64,000 bases of DNA from DATARH01 sp036268075 (lineage in GTDB: Bacteria > Pseudomonadota > Alphaproteobacteria > ATCC43930 > CGMCC-115725): assembly GCA_036268075.1 (NCBI GenBank), contig DATAUV010000120.1:33243-97242 (forward strand). Reading direction: 5' to 3'. The notes under the pieces are model-generated. The model ran no database searches and was not told where the DNA came from. It worked only from the letters and a program-made list of their open reading frames with translations. The position numbers and the translations under genes were made by a program. Positions 8,031 to 15,883 of the stretch are shown here, piece after piece (position 1 is the first letter of the stretch; each line of letters opens with the position of its first letter).

Positions 8031-8109
8031 GTCATTCCCGCCTAGGCGGGAATCCAGGGCAGCCGTTCGGTCGCTCGCCCCTGGACCCCCGCCTTCGCGG
8101 GGGCGACGA
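8031..8109. repeat. Inverted repeat, family A variant, in urtA-urtB gap
   Basis: The left half begins GTCATTCCCGCCTAGGCGGG (8031) and continues into AATCCAGGG; the right half CCCCTGGACCCCCGCCTTCG begins near 8088 and ends GGGGGCGACGA. The halves are imperfect complements and belong to the same general family as the copies at 1805 and 27924. Confidence 0.75.
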
Positions 8110-8206
8110 GAATGGGTGGTCGCGAGTGGGCGCGTATCCGGCAGAAAACGTCATCGTCGTTCCAAGCGCTTGCGCAGGGCGCGTGTTCGGCTTACGGGAT
8201 CGGTCG

Positions 8207-9826
8207 ATGATCCGCCGCAGCATCTTTCTTGTCGGGCTCCTTCTGGTGCTCGCCGTTGCACCGTTCCAGGCGCGGGCGGACGAGTTTGCGGACGCGGTCG
8301 CGGGGCTCGGCGGCGAGGGCTTCGCGGCGAAGGAAAAGGCGATCGTCGCGCTCGGCAAGCTCGGCGACCCGCGGGCGGTGCCGATCCTGAAGGCGCTCGG
8401 CGACGACCGGCTGCGCACGGCCGGCGACGGCAGGATCGTGGTCGTCAATGCCGGCGACGCCGCCAAGTTCAGTGACCCCGTGACCGGGCAGGAGGTGACG
8501 GGGCTCGACCCGGGCAGCCTCGACCGGGTCATCGTCAACAACCGGCTGCGCGGCGCCATCGAGGCGGCGATGGGGTCGCTGACCTTGTTCAGCCCCGACC
8601 GCAACACCCGCCTCGCCGCCGCCAACGACGCGCTGAAACACCCGTCGGCGGATACCGCGAAAGTCCTGCAAAAAGTGATCGCCAGCGAGCCGGACGACGT
8701 GGTGCGCGCGGCGATGGAGCGGGCGCTGCAGGCGTCGCAGCTTTTTGCCGGCACGGTCGAGGAGCAGCGCGCCGCGATCGCCGCGCTCGGCGCCAGCACC
8801 GACCCGCAGGTGCGCAGCCTGCTCGACGGATACCGCGGCAAGCCCGGGCTCGACCCCGCGCTGAAAAAATCCGCCGACGCCGCGATCGCCTCGATCGACC
8901 GGCGGCTCCAGCTCACCGGGATCGCGGCCAATCTGTTTTATGGGCTGAGCCTGGGAAGCGTTTTGCTGATCGCGGCGATCGGGCTCGCCATCACGTTCGG
9001 CGTGATGGGCGTCATCAACATGGCGCATGGCGAGATGATCATGGTCGGCGCCTATGTCGCCTATGTGACCCAGCAGGTGTTTATCGCGGCGCTGCCGCCG
9101 AGCTGGCTCGACGCGTACCTGCTGGTCGCGGTGCCGGTGGCGTTTCTGTTCGCCGGGTTGCTGGGGGTGATCCTCGAACGGTGCCTCATACGCTTCCTCT
9201 ACGGCCGGCCGTTGGAGACGCTCTTGGCGACGTGGGGGGTGAGCCTCCTCTTGCAGCAGGCGGTGCGGTCGATTTTCGGGTCGCCGAACAAGGCGGTCTC
9301 GAACCCGAGCTGGATGACCGGCGGGTTCACGGTGGTCGGCGACTTTTCGATGACGTGGAACCGCATCGTCATCATCATTTTCTGCTTTGTCGTGCTGGGG
9401 GCGCTGGCCCTCATTCTCAACCGCACGAGTTTTGGCCTGCACATGCGGGCGGTGACGCAGAACCGCAGCATGGCCGCGGCGATGGGCATCCGCACGGCGC
9501 GGGTCGACGCGCTGACCTTTGGCCTCGGCTCCGGCATCGCCGGGATGGCGGGGGTGGCGCTGAGCCAGATCGGCAATGTGAGTCCCAATCTCGGGCAGAT
9601 TTATATCGTCGACAGCTTTCTCGTCGTGGTGTTCGGGGGGGTGGGAAATCTGCTGGGCACGCTGATCGGGGCGCTGTCGCTCGGGGTCATCAACAAGATT
9701 CTGGAGCCGTTCGCCGGGGCGATCCTCGGCAAGATCGTCGTGCTGGTGATGATCATCCTGTTCATCCAGCGGCGCCCGCGCGGCCTCTTCGCGCTCAGGG
9801 GCCGTACTGCCGAGCAGGAGGGTTAG
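8207..9826 (+). CDS. urtB: Urea ABC transporter permease UrtB
   Basis: Inner-membrane permease, 539 aa from ATG 8207. The frame is open back to 7985, but the extra codons are repeat sequence. A signal peptide (MIRRSIFLVGLLLVLAVAPF) is followed by a periplasmic extension of about 210 residues with HEAT-like pairs (KEKAIVALGKLGDPRAVPIL and EEQRAAIAALGASTDPQVRS), typical of UrtB and absent from LivH. The LivH-like membrane domain starts near residue 240 (FYGLSLGSVLLIAAIGLAIT) and has the 'NMAHGEMIMVGAY' motif. It pairs with UrtC. Confidence 0.95.
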   Translation: MIRRSIFLVGLLLVLAVAPFQARADEFADAVAGLGGEGFAAKEKAIVALGKLGDPRAVPILKALGDDRLRTAGDGRIVVVNAGDAAKFSDPVTGQEVTGLDPGSLDRVIVNNRLRGAIEAAMGSLTLFSPDRNTRLAAANDALKHPSADTAKVLQKVIASEPDDVVRAAMERALQASQLFAGTVEEQRAAIAALGASTDPQVRSLLDGYRGKPGLDPALKKSADAAIASIDRRLQLTGIAANLFYGLSLGSVLLIAAIGLAITFGVMGVINMAHGEMIMVGAYVAYVTQQVFIAALPPSWLDAYLLVAVPVAFLFAGLLGVILERCLIRFLYGRPLETLLATWGVSLLLQQAVRSIFGSPNKAVSNPSWMTGGFTVVGDFSMTWNRIVIIIFCFVVLGALALILNRTSFGLHMRAVTQNRSMAAAMGIRTARVDALTFGLGSGIAGMAGVALSQIGNVSPNLGQIYIVDSFLVVVFGGVGNLLGTLIGALSLGVINKILEPFAGAILGKIVVLVMIILFIQRRPRGLFALRGRTAEQEG

Positions 9827-9860
9827 GCGGATGACAGCGCAGCCCCCTGTTTTCTGCTCC

Positions 9861-9983
9861 CTCTCCGCCCATTGGGGAGAGAGGGTTGGGGTGAGGTGGG
9901 AACCCTCAATGGTTCAGCGTGCCCACCTCACCTTCCCATCGCTTTGCGATGGGCCCCTTCCTCTCCCCCCAATGGGCGGAGAG
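9861..9983. repeat. Long inverted repeat, family D, in urtB-urtC gap; its right arm supplies the urtC RBS
   Basis: The left arm from 9861 (CTCTCCGCCCATTGGGGAGA) extends to GGTGAGGTGGG at 9900; the right arm starts with CCCACCTCACC (9922) and ends at about 9983 (CCCAATGGGCGGAGAG). The AGGAG at 9982-9986, straddling the end of the right arm, is the Shine-Dalgarno sequence of urtC, so folding of the repeat could hide or expose it. Confidence 0.8.
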
Positions 9984-9991
9984 GAGAAATG

Positions 9992-11134
9992 ATGCGGCTC
10001 GCCAATTCGGGCTCGCATCCGGCGTGGTCGGCGAAGTTCTGGGTTCAGTTCGCGCTGTCGGGGCTCGTGCTGGTGCTGGTCGTGCCGGCGCTGAATTTGT
10101 GGATGTCGCCGGATTCGGCGTTCTCGGTGCCGGATTACATCGTGCCGCTGCTCGGCAAGTATCTGTGTTACGCGATTTTGGCGCTCAGCCTCGACCTCGT
10201 GTGGGGGTACGCGGGGATATTGAGCCTCGGGCACGGGGCGTTCTTTGCGCTCGGCGGGTACTGCATGGGCATGTACCTGATGCGCCAGATCGGCACGCGC
10301 GGCGTGTACCAGAACCCGGTGCTGCCGGATTTCATGGTGTTCCTGCAATACAAGGAATTGCCGTGGTTCTGGTGGGGGTTCGACCATTTCGCCTGGGCGG
10401 CGCTGATGGTGTTCCTGGTGCCGGGGCTCCTCGCCTATGTGTTCGGGTGGCTGGCGTTCCGGTCGCGGGTGAGCGGCGTCTACCTGTCGATCATCACCCA
10501 GGCGATGACCTATGCGCTGCTGCTCGCGTTTTTCCGCAACGACATGGGGTTTGGCGGCAATAACGGGCTGACCGACTACAAGGACATCCTCGGCTACGAT
10601 TTGCACCTGCCGTCGACGCGGATCGGGCTTTACGTCGCGACGGCAGTGGGGCTGGGCCTCGCCTATCTCGTGTGCCGGTACATCACCAATTCGAAGCTGG
10701 GGCGGGTGCTGCTGGCGTTGCGGGACGCCGAGGGACGGGTGAGGTTTCTCGGCTATTCGACGACCAACGCCAAACTGCTCGCGTTTACGGTGTCGGCGCT
10801 GCTCGCCGGGTTCGCCGGGGCGCTCTACGTGCCGCAGGTCGGGATTATCAACCCGAGCGAGTTTTCGCCGGCCAACTCGATCGAGATCGCGATCTGGGTG
10901 TCGGTCGGCGGGCGCGGGACGCTCGTGGGCGCGATCATCGGCGCGGTGCTGGTGAATTTCGGCAAGAGCTGGCTGACCGGCGCGTTTCCGGAGGCGTGGC
11001 TGTTCGTGCTCGGCGGGCTCTTCGTGCTGACGACGCTGGTGTTTCCGACCGGGATCGTCGGCCTGTTGCGCAAGCTGCGGCTGCGGCGGGCGCGGCCGGC
11101 GGAGACACCGGTGGCCGCGGAGGAACGGGCGTGA
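9992..11134 (+). CDS. urtC: Urea ABC transporter permease UrtC
   Basis: Second permease of the urea importer, 380 aa, LivM-like with about ten membrane helices. Family landmarks include 'YLCYAILALSLDLVWGYAGILSLGHGAFFALGGY' (in parts) and 'FLGYSTTNAKLLAFTVSALLAGFAGALY'. Two ATGs are possible (9989, 9992); AGGAG at 9982-9986 is better spaced for 9992. Upstream codons are repeat sequence. The stop overlaps the GTG of urtD (GTGA, 11131-11134), coupling their translation. Confidence 0.95.
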   Translation: MRLANSGSHPAWSAKFWVQFALSGLVLVLVVPALNLWMSPDSAFSVPDYIVPLLGKYLCYAILALSLDLVWGYAGILSLGHGAFFALGGYCMGMYLMRQIGTRGVYQNPVLPDFMVFLQYKELPWFWWGFDHFAWAALMVFLVPGLLAYVFGWLAFRSRVSGVYLSIITQAMTYALLLAFFRNDMGFGGNNGLTDYKDILGYDLHLPSTRIGLYVATAVGLGLAYLVCRYITNSKLGRVLLALRDAEGRVRFLGYSTTNAKLLAFTVSALLAGFAGALYVPQVGIINPSEFSPANSIEIAIWVSVGGRGTLVGAIIGAVLVNFGKSWLTGAFPEAWLFVLGGLFVLTTLVFPTGIVGLLRKLRLRRARPAETPVAAEERA

Positions 11135-11898
11135 ATGTCGCCGAGACCCGCACCGGCCCGGCCGAGACGCTGCTTTACCTCAACGGCGTCACGGTCAGCT
11201 TTGACGGGTTCAAGGCGCTCGACGAATTGTCGCTGATCGTCGAGAAGGGCGAGTTGCGTTCGATCATCGGACCCAACGGCGCCGGCAAGACGACGATGAT
11301 GGACGTCATCACCGGCAAGACCCGCCCCGATGCCGGCGAGGTGTTTTTCCAGGGCAGCGAGGATTTGACCCGGCTCGACGAAAGCGCGATCGCCAATCTC
11401 GGCATCGGCCGCAAGTTCCAGCGCCCGACCGTGTTCGAAAACCTGACGGTGTTCGAGAATCTGGAACTGTCGCTCGCGGGAAGCCGCAGCACCTGGCTGA
11501 CCCTCTTCGCGCGGCAATCGGGGGCGCAGCGCGAGGCGATCGCGGCGACGCTGACGCGGATCGGGCTCGGCGACCGCGCCGGGTTTCCCGCCGGCGCGCT
11601 GAGCCACGGGCAGAAGCAATGGCTCGAGATCGGCATGCTGCTGATCCACGACCGCTCGCTCCTCCTCCTCGACGAGCCGGTCGCCGGGATGACCGACCGC
11701 GAGACCGAGGAGACGGCCGAACTCATCCTCGACCTCGCGAAGGACCGCACGATCGTCGTCGTCGAGCACGACATGGCGTTTGTCCGCAGCCTCGGGGCGC
11801 GGGTGACGGTGCTGCACGAAGGCTCGGTGCTGGCCGAGGGGTCGATGGACCACGTGCAGAACCACCCGCGCGTCATCGAAGTGTATCTGGGGCGGTAA
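11131..11898 (+). CDS. urtD: Urea ABC transporter ATP-binding protein UrtD
   Basis: ATPase subunit, 255 aa, LivG-like. Walker A GPNGAGKTT, signature LSHGQKQWLEIGMLL (the LSHGQ variant is typical of UrtD) and Walker B LLLLDEPVAGMTDRE are present. GTG 11131 overlaps the urtC stop by four bases; the long open frame upstream (to 10672) is out-of-frame urtC sequence. The product forms the heterodimeric motor with UrtE. Confidence 0.95.
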   Translation: MNVAETRTGPAETLLYLNGVTVSFDGFKALDELSLIVEKGELRSIIGPNGAGKTTMMDVITGKTRPDAGEVFFQGSEDLTRLDESAIANLGIGRKFQRPTVFENLTVFENLELSLAGSRSTWLTLFARQSGAQREAIAATLTRIGLGDRAGFPAGALSHGQKQWLEIGMLLIHDRSLLLLDEPVAGMTDRETEETAELILDLAKDRTIVVVEHDMAFVRSLGARVTVLHEGSVLAEGSMDHVQNHPRVIEVYLGR

Positions 11899-11924
11899 TG
11901 ACGGTATCGGCGCCACCCCCCTCC

Positions 11925-11982
11925 CCCGTCGTCCCGGTCGAGCATTGCCCAACCATAGGTCCCGGCCTGCGCCGGGATGACG
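11925..11982. repeat. Truncated family A repeat in urtD-urtE gap
   Basis: A short left half (CCCGTCGTCCCGG, from 11925) and a better preserved right half GGTCCCGGCCTGCGCCGGGA (11958-11977) plus TGACG (to 11982), only a few bases before the urtE ATG. This is the third repeat inside the urt operon. Confidence 0.7.
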
Positions 11983-11986
11983 TCAA

Positions 11987-12682
11987 ATGTTAGAAGTCGA
12001 TGGGGTCGACCTCTATTACGGCGCCAGCCATACGCTGCGGCGGGTGGCGCTGACCGCGAAGAAGGGCGAGGTGACCTGCGTCCTCGGCCGCAACGGGGTC
12101 GGCAAGACGAGCCTCTTGCGCGCGATCGCCGGGCAGCAGCCGATCCGCGGCGGCGAGATCAGGTGGGACGGGAAGTCGCTCAACGGGTTGCGCACGCATG
12201 AGCGGGCGCGCGCGGGCCTCGCGCTGGTGCCGCAGGGGCGGGAAATCTTTCCGCGCCTGTCGGTGCAGGAAAACCTGGAGACCGGGTTCGCGATATTGCC
12301 GCGCGACCAGCGGCAGTTGCCGGACGAGATTTTTATCCTCTTCCCGGTGCTGAAGGACATGCTCGGACGGCGCGGCGGCGACCTCTCGGGCGGGCAGCAG
12401 CAGCAGCTCGCGATCGCCCGCGCGCTGGTGATGCGCCCGAGCCTCCTGATCCTCGACGAGCCGACCGAGGGCATCCAGCCGTCGATCATCAAGGATATCG
12501 GCCGCGTCATCGCCGGGCTCGCCACCCGCGGCGACATGGCGATCCTCCTCGTCGAGCAATACTTCGAATTCGCCCGCGACCTCGCCGACGCCTATTACGT
12601 GATGCAGCGTGGCGAAGTGGTGCTGTCGGGGCGGGGCGGGGAGATGGACGAGACCGCGGTGCGGGGGTATTTGACGGTTTAG
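11987..12682 (+). CDS. urtE: Urea ABC transporter ATP-binding protein UrtE
   Basis: Second urea-transporter ATPase, 231 aa, LivF-like. Walker A GRNGVGKTS, Q-loop region LVPQGREIFPRLSV, signature LSGGQQQQLAIARAL and Walker B LLILDEPTEGIQPS are all present. It ends the urtABCDE operon; unlike many genomes, urease genes do not follow in this window. A hairpin with a short T-run is found 75 bases after the stop. Confidence 0.95.
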   Translation: MLEVDGVDLYYGASHTLRRVALTAKKGEVTCVLGRNGVGKTSLLRAIAGQQPIRGGEIRWDGKSLNGLRTHERARAGLALVPQGREIFPRLSVQENLETGFAILPRDQRQLPDEIFILFPVLKDMLGRRGGDLSGGQQQQLAIARALVMRPSLLILDEPTEGIQPSIIKDIGRVIAGLATRGDMAILLVEQYFEFARDLADAYYVMQRGEVVLSGRGGEMDETAVRGYLTV

Positions 12683-12755
12683 GCTAGGTCATGAACCGAT
12701 AAAGGCCGGTCGGGGCTGCCTGCGACCCTAAGGCGAGCTTCAGCGGTGCAGCGCC

Positions 12756-12789
12756 GGTCGGCTCATCCTGCCCCGAAGCCGACCTTTGT
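12756..12789. terminator. Probable terminator after urtE
   Basis: GGTCGGCT (12756-12763) and AGCCGACC (12777-12784) form an 8-bp perfect stem with a 13-base loop followed by TTTGT. It lies between convergent urtE and the substrate-binding protein gene, so it may serve the urt operon and, with a weaker T-tract, the opposite side. Confidence 0.5.
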
Positions 12790-12842
12790 CCAGCCCTGGT
12801 GCAGTTAGAAAGCAGCCATCCATCAGATATAGCGCCGACGCC

Positions 12843-13823
12843 TCACTCGATCACCTGATCGGCCTGGGCCAGCAATACTTGCGGCACGGTCAGGCCGAGT
12901 GCCTTGGCGGTTTTGAGATTGATGACCAGATCGAATTTGGTCGGCTGCTGGACCGGCAGCCCGGCGGGCTTCTCGCCTTTGAGAATGCGGCCGGTATAGC
13001 CGCCGGCCAGATGGAACGCCTCCGTCAGGCTGGTCCCGTAGCTCATCAACCCGCCCGCATCCGCGAACTCGCGCCAACCAAAAATCGCCGGAAGAGCGTC
13101 GCGCAGCGCCAGCCTCGCAAGCTTCTTGGCCTTGCCGGTGAAGAACGGGTCGCCACTGATGAGGAGCGCACCTATTTTCTCCCGATCGATGCTGGCGAAG
13201 GCCGCCTCTATTCCCTCGTCGCTCCCGGCATTCAGGATGACGAGCTGGAGCCCAAGTGCCGTCGCCGATGGTCGCAATTCGCTCAATATGGCGTCGGCGC
13301 GCGAAGCACTGGTCGGGTTGACGAGCACGCCGATCGCGCTCGCCGTGGGAACCACATTGTGCAGCAGCTCCAGGCGCTTGGACCCGAGTCCCACGTCGAA
13401 GACGCTGACCCCGGTGGCGTTGCCGCCAGGACGGCTCAAGCTGGCGACGAGGCCCGCCTGCACCGGGTCGAACCCGGCGACGAACACGATCGGTATCGTG
13501 GCGGTCGCCGCCTTGGCGACGCGCGCAGCGGGCCCGTTGGTCGCGATGACGGCGACTTGGTCGCCGGCGAGATCGGCGACAAGTCTGGGGAGCCGATCAT
13601 ATTGGTTCTCCGCGTAGCGGTACTCGATCGCAACGGTGCGACTATCGATCCAGCCGCCTTCCTCCAAGCCTTGACGGAACGCCGCCAGATATTGCGGGTC
13701 CTCGCCGGGAGAGCGGGTGCTGAGAAAGCCGACCACCGGCATAGCGTTCCGCTGTGCGCGCGCCGCCACCCGCGGGAGAGCCACCGCACTGCCCAGTAAG
13801 GCCAAAAGTTTACGTCGTCTCAT
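12843..13823 (-). CDS. Orphan ABC transporter substrate-binding protein (TrpX/DUF534 family)
   Basis: A 326-aa periplasmic binding protein of the ABC_sub_bind (TrpX-like, DUF534) family. It starts with a twin-arginine-like leader (MRRRKLLALLGSAVALPRVAARAQ) in two short parts, then the family start 'MPVVGFLSTRSPGEDPQY' and 'FRQGLEEGGWIDSRTVAIEY'. Further landmarks are 'IPIVFVAGFDPVQAGLV' and 'RPGGNATGVS'. No permease or ATPase gene is adjacent, as is common for the many orphan copies in alphaproteobacteria. Ligand unknown; relatives bind aromatic amino acids or similar small molecules. Confidence 0.88.
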   Translation of the reverse strand: MRRRKLLALLGSAVALPRVAARAQRNAMPVVGFLSTRSPGEDPQYLAAFRQGLEEGGWIDSRTVAIEYRYAENQYDRLPRLVADLAGDQVAVIATNGPAARVAKAATATIPIVFVAGFDPVQAGLVASLSRPGGNATGVSVFDVGLGSKRLELLHNVVPTASAIGVLVNPTSASRADAILSELRPSATALGLQLVILNAGSDEGIEAAFASIDREKIGALLISGDPFFTGKAKKLARLALRDALPAIFGWREFADAGGLMSYGTSLTEAFHLAGGYTGRILKGEKPAGLPVQQPTKFDLVINLKTAKALGLTVPQVLLAQADQVIE

Positions 13824-14062
13824 TCAATACCCTCGCCCAGAGGGACGCCGCGCAACCTATCACGAGGAGTCCGCGGACCCGATTAACCTGCGCCACTGGC
13901 CCCCGCGGACGACCGCTATACGGGCTTGGGACCCAACAAACGGCCGCTGTCGCCGCTACCTCGTCGTCGGGGTGCGGACAGGCCAAAATCCGAAAACCGC
14001 CCCAAAACGGACCCTTCGGCACCCGAGCAGGGCCGGACATTATGTGGGTGTCGGCTCCGGGG

Positions 14063-14785
14063 TCAGACCGCCTCCACCACCGGCGAAAACGTATACCCCC
14101 CGCCCCGCACTGTTTTGATCATGGTTGGGTTTTGCGGGTCTTCCTCGATCTTCCGGCGCAACCGCCCCACCTGCACGTCTATCGTGCGGTCGTAGGGGCC
14201 GGCTTCGCGGTTGCGGGCGAGGTCGAGGAGGCGGTCGCGGGAGAGCACCTGGTTGGCGTTGGCGACGAAGACGGCGAGGAGGTCGTATTCGCCGGTGGTG
14301 AGACGCACCGGCTCGCCGGCGGGCGAGGTCAGCTCGCGGCTGCCGAGGTCGAACTCCCACCCGGCGAAGCGCACGCGCGAGCGCGGGCCGGTCGCGGGGC
14401 GGGCCTCGGCGGCGCCCTGGATGCGGCGCAGCACGCTTTTGACCCGGGCCAGGAGCTCGCGCAGGTTGAACGGCTTTGGCAGATAGTCGTCGGCGCCCAT
14501 TTCGAGGCCGATGATGCGGTCGACGAGCTCGCCGCGGCCGGTGACGATGACGATCCCGACCTGGCTCTCGCTGCGCAGGAAACGCGCGAGCGCGAGCCCG
14601 TCCTCGCCCGGGAGCATCAGGTCGAGGACGACGAGGTCGACCTGCGACTGGGCCAGCACGCGGCGCATCTCGTCGCCGTTCTGGGCGGTGGAGACGCGGT
14701 AGCCCTCGCCGGTGAGGTACTCCTCGACGACGTCGCAGACATCCTTCTGATCATCGACAATCAGGATATGGCCGTTGTCGCTCAC
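14063..14785 (-). CDS. OmpR/PhoB-family response regulator
   Basis: A 240-aa two-component regulator. The receiver domain (residues about 5-118) has the acidic pair (VDDQKD), the phospho-acceptor Asp in 'VVLDLMLPGEDG', the Thr in 'IVTGRGE' and the Lys in 'LPKPF'. The C-terminal winged helix (about 140-235) ends with the recognition region 'DRTIDVQVGRLRRKIEEDP' and 'IKTVRGGGYTF'. A TTG lies two codons further upstream; GTG 14785 has better spacing from AGGGG. No histidine kinase is adjacent. The gene is divergent from an ECF sigma factor, with a phased direct repeat between them that could be its own target. Confidence 0.92.
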   Translation of the reverse strand: MSDNGHILIVDDQKDVCDVVEEYLTGEGYRVSTAQNGDEMRRVLAQSQVDLVVLDLMLPGEDGLALARFLRSESQVGIVIVTGRGELVDRIIGLEMGADDYLPKPFNLRELLARVKSVLRRIQGAAEARPATGPRSRVRFAGWEFDLGSRELTSPAGEPVRLTTGEYDLLAVFVANANQVLSRDRLLDLARNREAGPYDRTIDVQVGRLRRKIEEDPQNPTMIKTVRGGGYTFSPVVEAV

Positions 14786-14868
14786 ACCCAAAAACCCCTA
14801 GCGGACAAGGTGCTTAGCAGCGGCGTCTCCACCCTACGCGCTACTCCGCCAGAGGAATATGCCGCACG

Positions 14869-14893
14869 CTACACACGGTTACAATTTCTTACA
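14869..14893. promoter_or_regulatory. Three 10-bp-phased YTACA direct repeats, candidate response-regulator operator
   Basis: CTACA (14869), TTACA (14879) and TTACA (14889) are spaced exactly 10 bases apart, i.e. on one face of the helix, the arrangement bound by OmpR/PhoB-type dimers. Two further copies (14922 TTACA, 14935 CTACA) follow with other spacing. The site is in the divergent region between the response-regulator and sigma-factor genes, so either or both could be controlled. Confidence 0.5.
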
Positions 14894-14998
14894 CAAAACC
14901 GGGGGCGCTGCCATCATCGGATTACACGCCATCCCTACACTCCCCTCCATCGGAAGACGCCCCACGGGGTTTGCTTCTGCCGTCGAGAGGAGTCCCTT

Positions 14999-15622
14999 AT
15001 GGACCGTCTGCACCAGAGTATCGAAGCCGAAATCCCGCGCTTGCGGCGTTATGCCCGAGCGTTGTGCCGCGATGTCGCGGCGGCTGACGATCTCGTACAG
15101 GATTGCCTGACCCGCGCGCTCGCCAAACTGCATCTGTGGCAGGAAGGCACCGATCTGCGGGCGTGGCTGTTTACAATTCTCCACAACCAGCATGTCAACC
15201 GCATCCGCCGCGCCGTGCGCGAAGGCGCGGCCGTCGAATTGAGTGAATCCGAACCCCTCTTGACGCAGGCGCCACGGCAGGACCGGCGGCTCGAATTGCG
15301 CGACCTCGACAGCGCGCTGGCCCAGCTTCCCGACGAGCAGCGCCAGGTGATCCTCCTGGTCGGGCTCGAAGGCATGCGCTACGAGGATGTCGCCGAGGTG
15401 CTCGATGTGCCGGTGGGCACGGTCCGCTCGCGCCTGTCACGCGGCCGCGACGCGCTGCGCCGGCTGATCGGCGCGATCCCCGACCGCCGCGCCGAGCACA
15501 TCATGGCCGAGGCCTGCGCCGTGCGGCACCACACCGAAACCGCCCCGCATCGCCGCCCCGCCGCCAAGCGCGCCGTCACCCGGCGTCCGGCCCAGATCAC
15601 GGCCCGCGTCGCGACGCGGTAG
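14999..15622 (+). CDS. ECF-type RNA polymerase sigma factor
   Basis: A 207-aa sigma-70-family factor of the extracytoplasmic-function class. Region 2 covers residues about 10-75 (RRYARALCRDVAAADDLVQDCLTRAL... WLFTILHN) and region 4 about 100-150 (LPDEQRQVILLVGLEGMRYE, then DVPVGTVRSRLSRGR). It starts at ATG 14999 with AGAGGAGT upstream. The C-terminal 45 residues are basic and disordered (HRRPAAKRAVTRR). No anti-sigma or PhyR gene is adjacent. A GGAAT-N17-CGGTT string (14854-14880) resembles an ECF promoter, which would mean autoregulation, but the match is weak. Confidence 0.88.
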   Translation: MDRLHQSIEAEIPRLRRYARALCRDVAAADDLVQDCLTRALAKLHLWQEGTDLRAWLFTILHNQHVNRIRRAVREGAAVELSESEPLLTQAPRQDRRLELRDLDSALAQLPDEQRQVILLVGLEGMRYEDVAEVLDVPVGTVRSRLSRGRDALRRLIGAIPDRRAEHIMAEACAVRHHTETAPHRRPAAKRAVTRRPAQITARVATR

Positions 15623-15645
15623 ATTTTCGTCAATATTGGGATCGA

Positions 15646-15673
15646 GAGGCCCGCGGGTTGCGCGGGCCTCTTT
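15646..15673 (+). terminator. Rho-independent terminator after the sigma-factor gene
   Basis: GAGGCCCGCG (15646-15655) and CGCGGGCCTC (15661-15670) form a perfect 10-bp GC-rich stem with a 5-base loop, followed by TTTGTG. It is located 23 bases after the sigma-factor stop codon. Confidence 0.85.
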
Positions 15674-15748
15674 GTGTTCCGGCCCGAGACATGCCGCCGG
15701 GCTTGCCTTCTACGAGCGCCTGGCCGAAATAATCCCGTGCATTCCCGA

Positions 15749-15777
15749 TTGACCAATGTACTCGATTTGTTCTATTC
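15749..15777 (+). promoter_or_regulatory. Possible promoter of the TehA-like gene
   Basis: TTGACC (15749-15754), a 17-base spacer and CTATTC (15772-15777) lie downstream of the terminator and about 105 bases before the GTG start. The -35 matches well and the -10 is poor. Confidence 0.3.
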
Positions 15778-15883
15778 CTGAGCGGGGGTGTCAACCTGCC
15801 GGCTGATGGGGCAAAGCCGTGGCGGCCGAAGAGGTCCAACGGGTTCCACCGGTTATCTTGCCGCTAATACAGGGGGGACGCAG

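Noticed and set aside
7985..8206. Longer UrtB N-terminus
   Set aside because: The additional codons translate a palindromic repeat; the signal peptide begins at ATG 8207.
13810..14040. 76-codon minus-strand frame between the binding protein and response-regulator genes
   Set aside because: It overlaps the start of the binding-protein gene, has no ribosome-binding site and no coherent secondary-structure pattern.
14854..14880. EcfG-type promoter GGAAT-N17-CGGTT before the sigma gene
   Set aside because: Both boxes deviate from GGAAC/CGTT and the distance to the start is about 120 bases; kept only as a remark in the sigma-factor entry.
13754..14998. Long in-frame extension of the ECF sigma factor to 13754
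   Set aside because: This part is antisense to the response regulator and the binding-protein start; sigma region 2 begins just after ATG 14999, which has its own ribosome-binding site.
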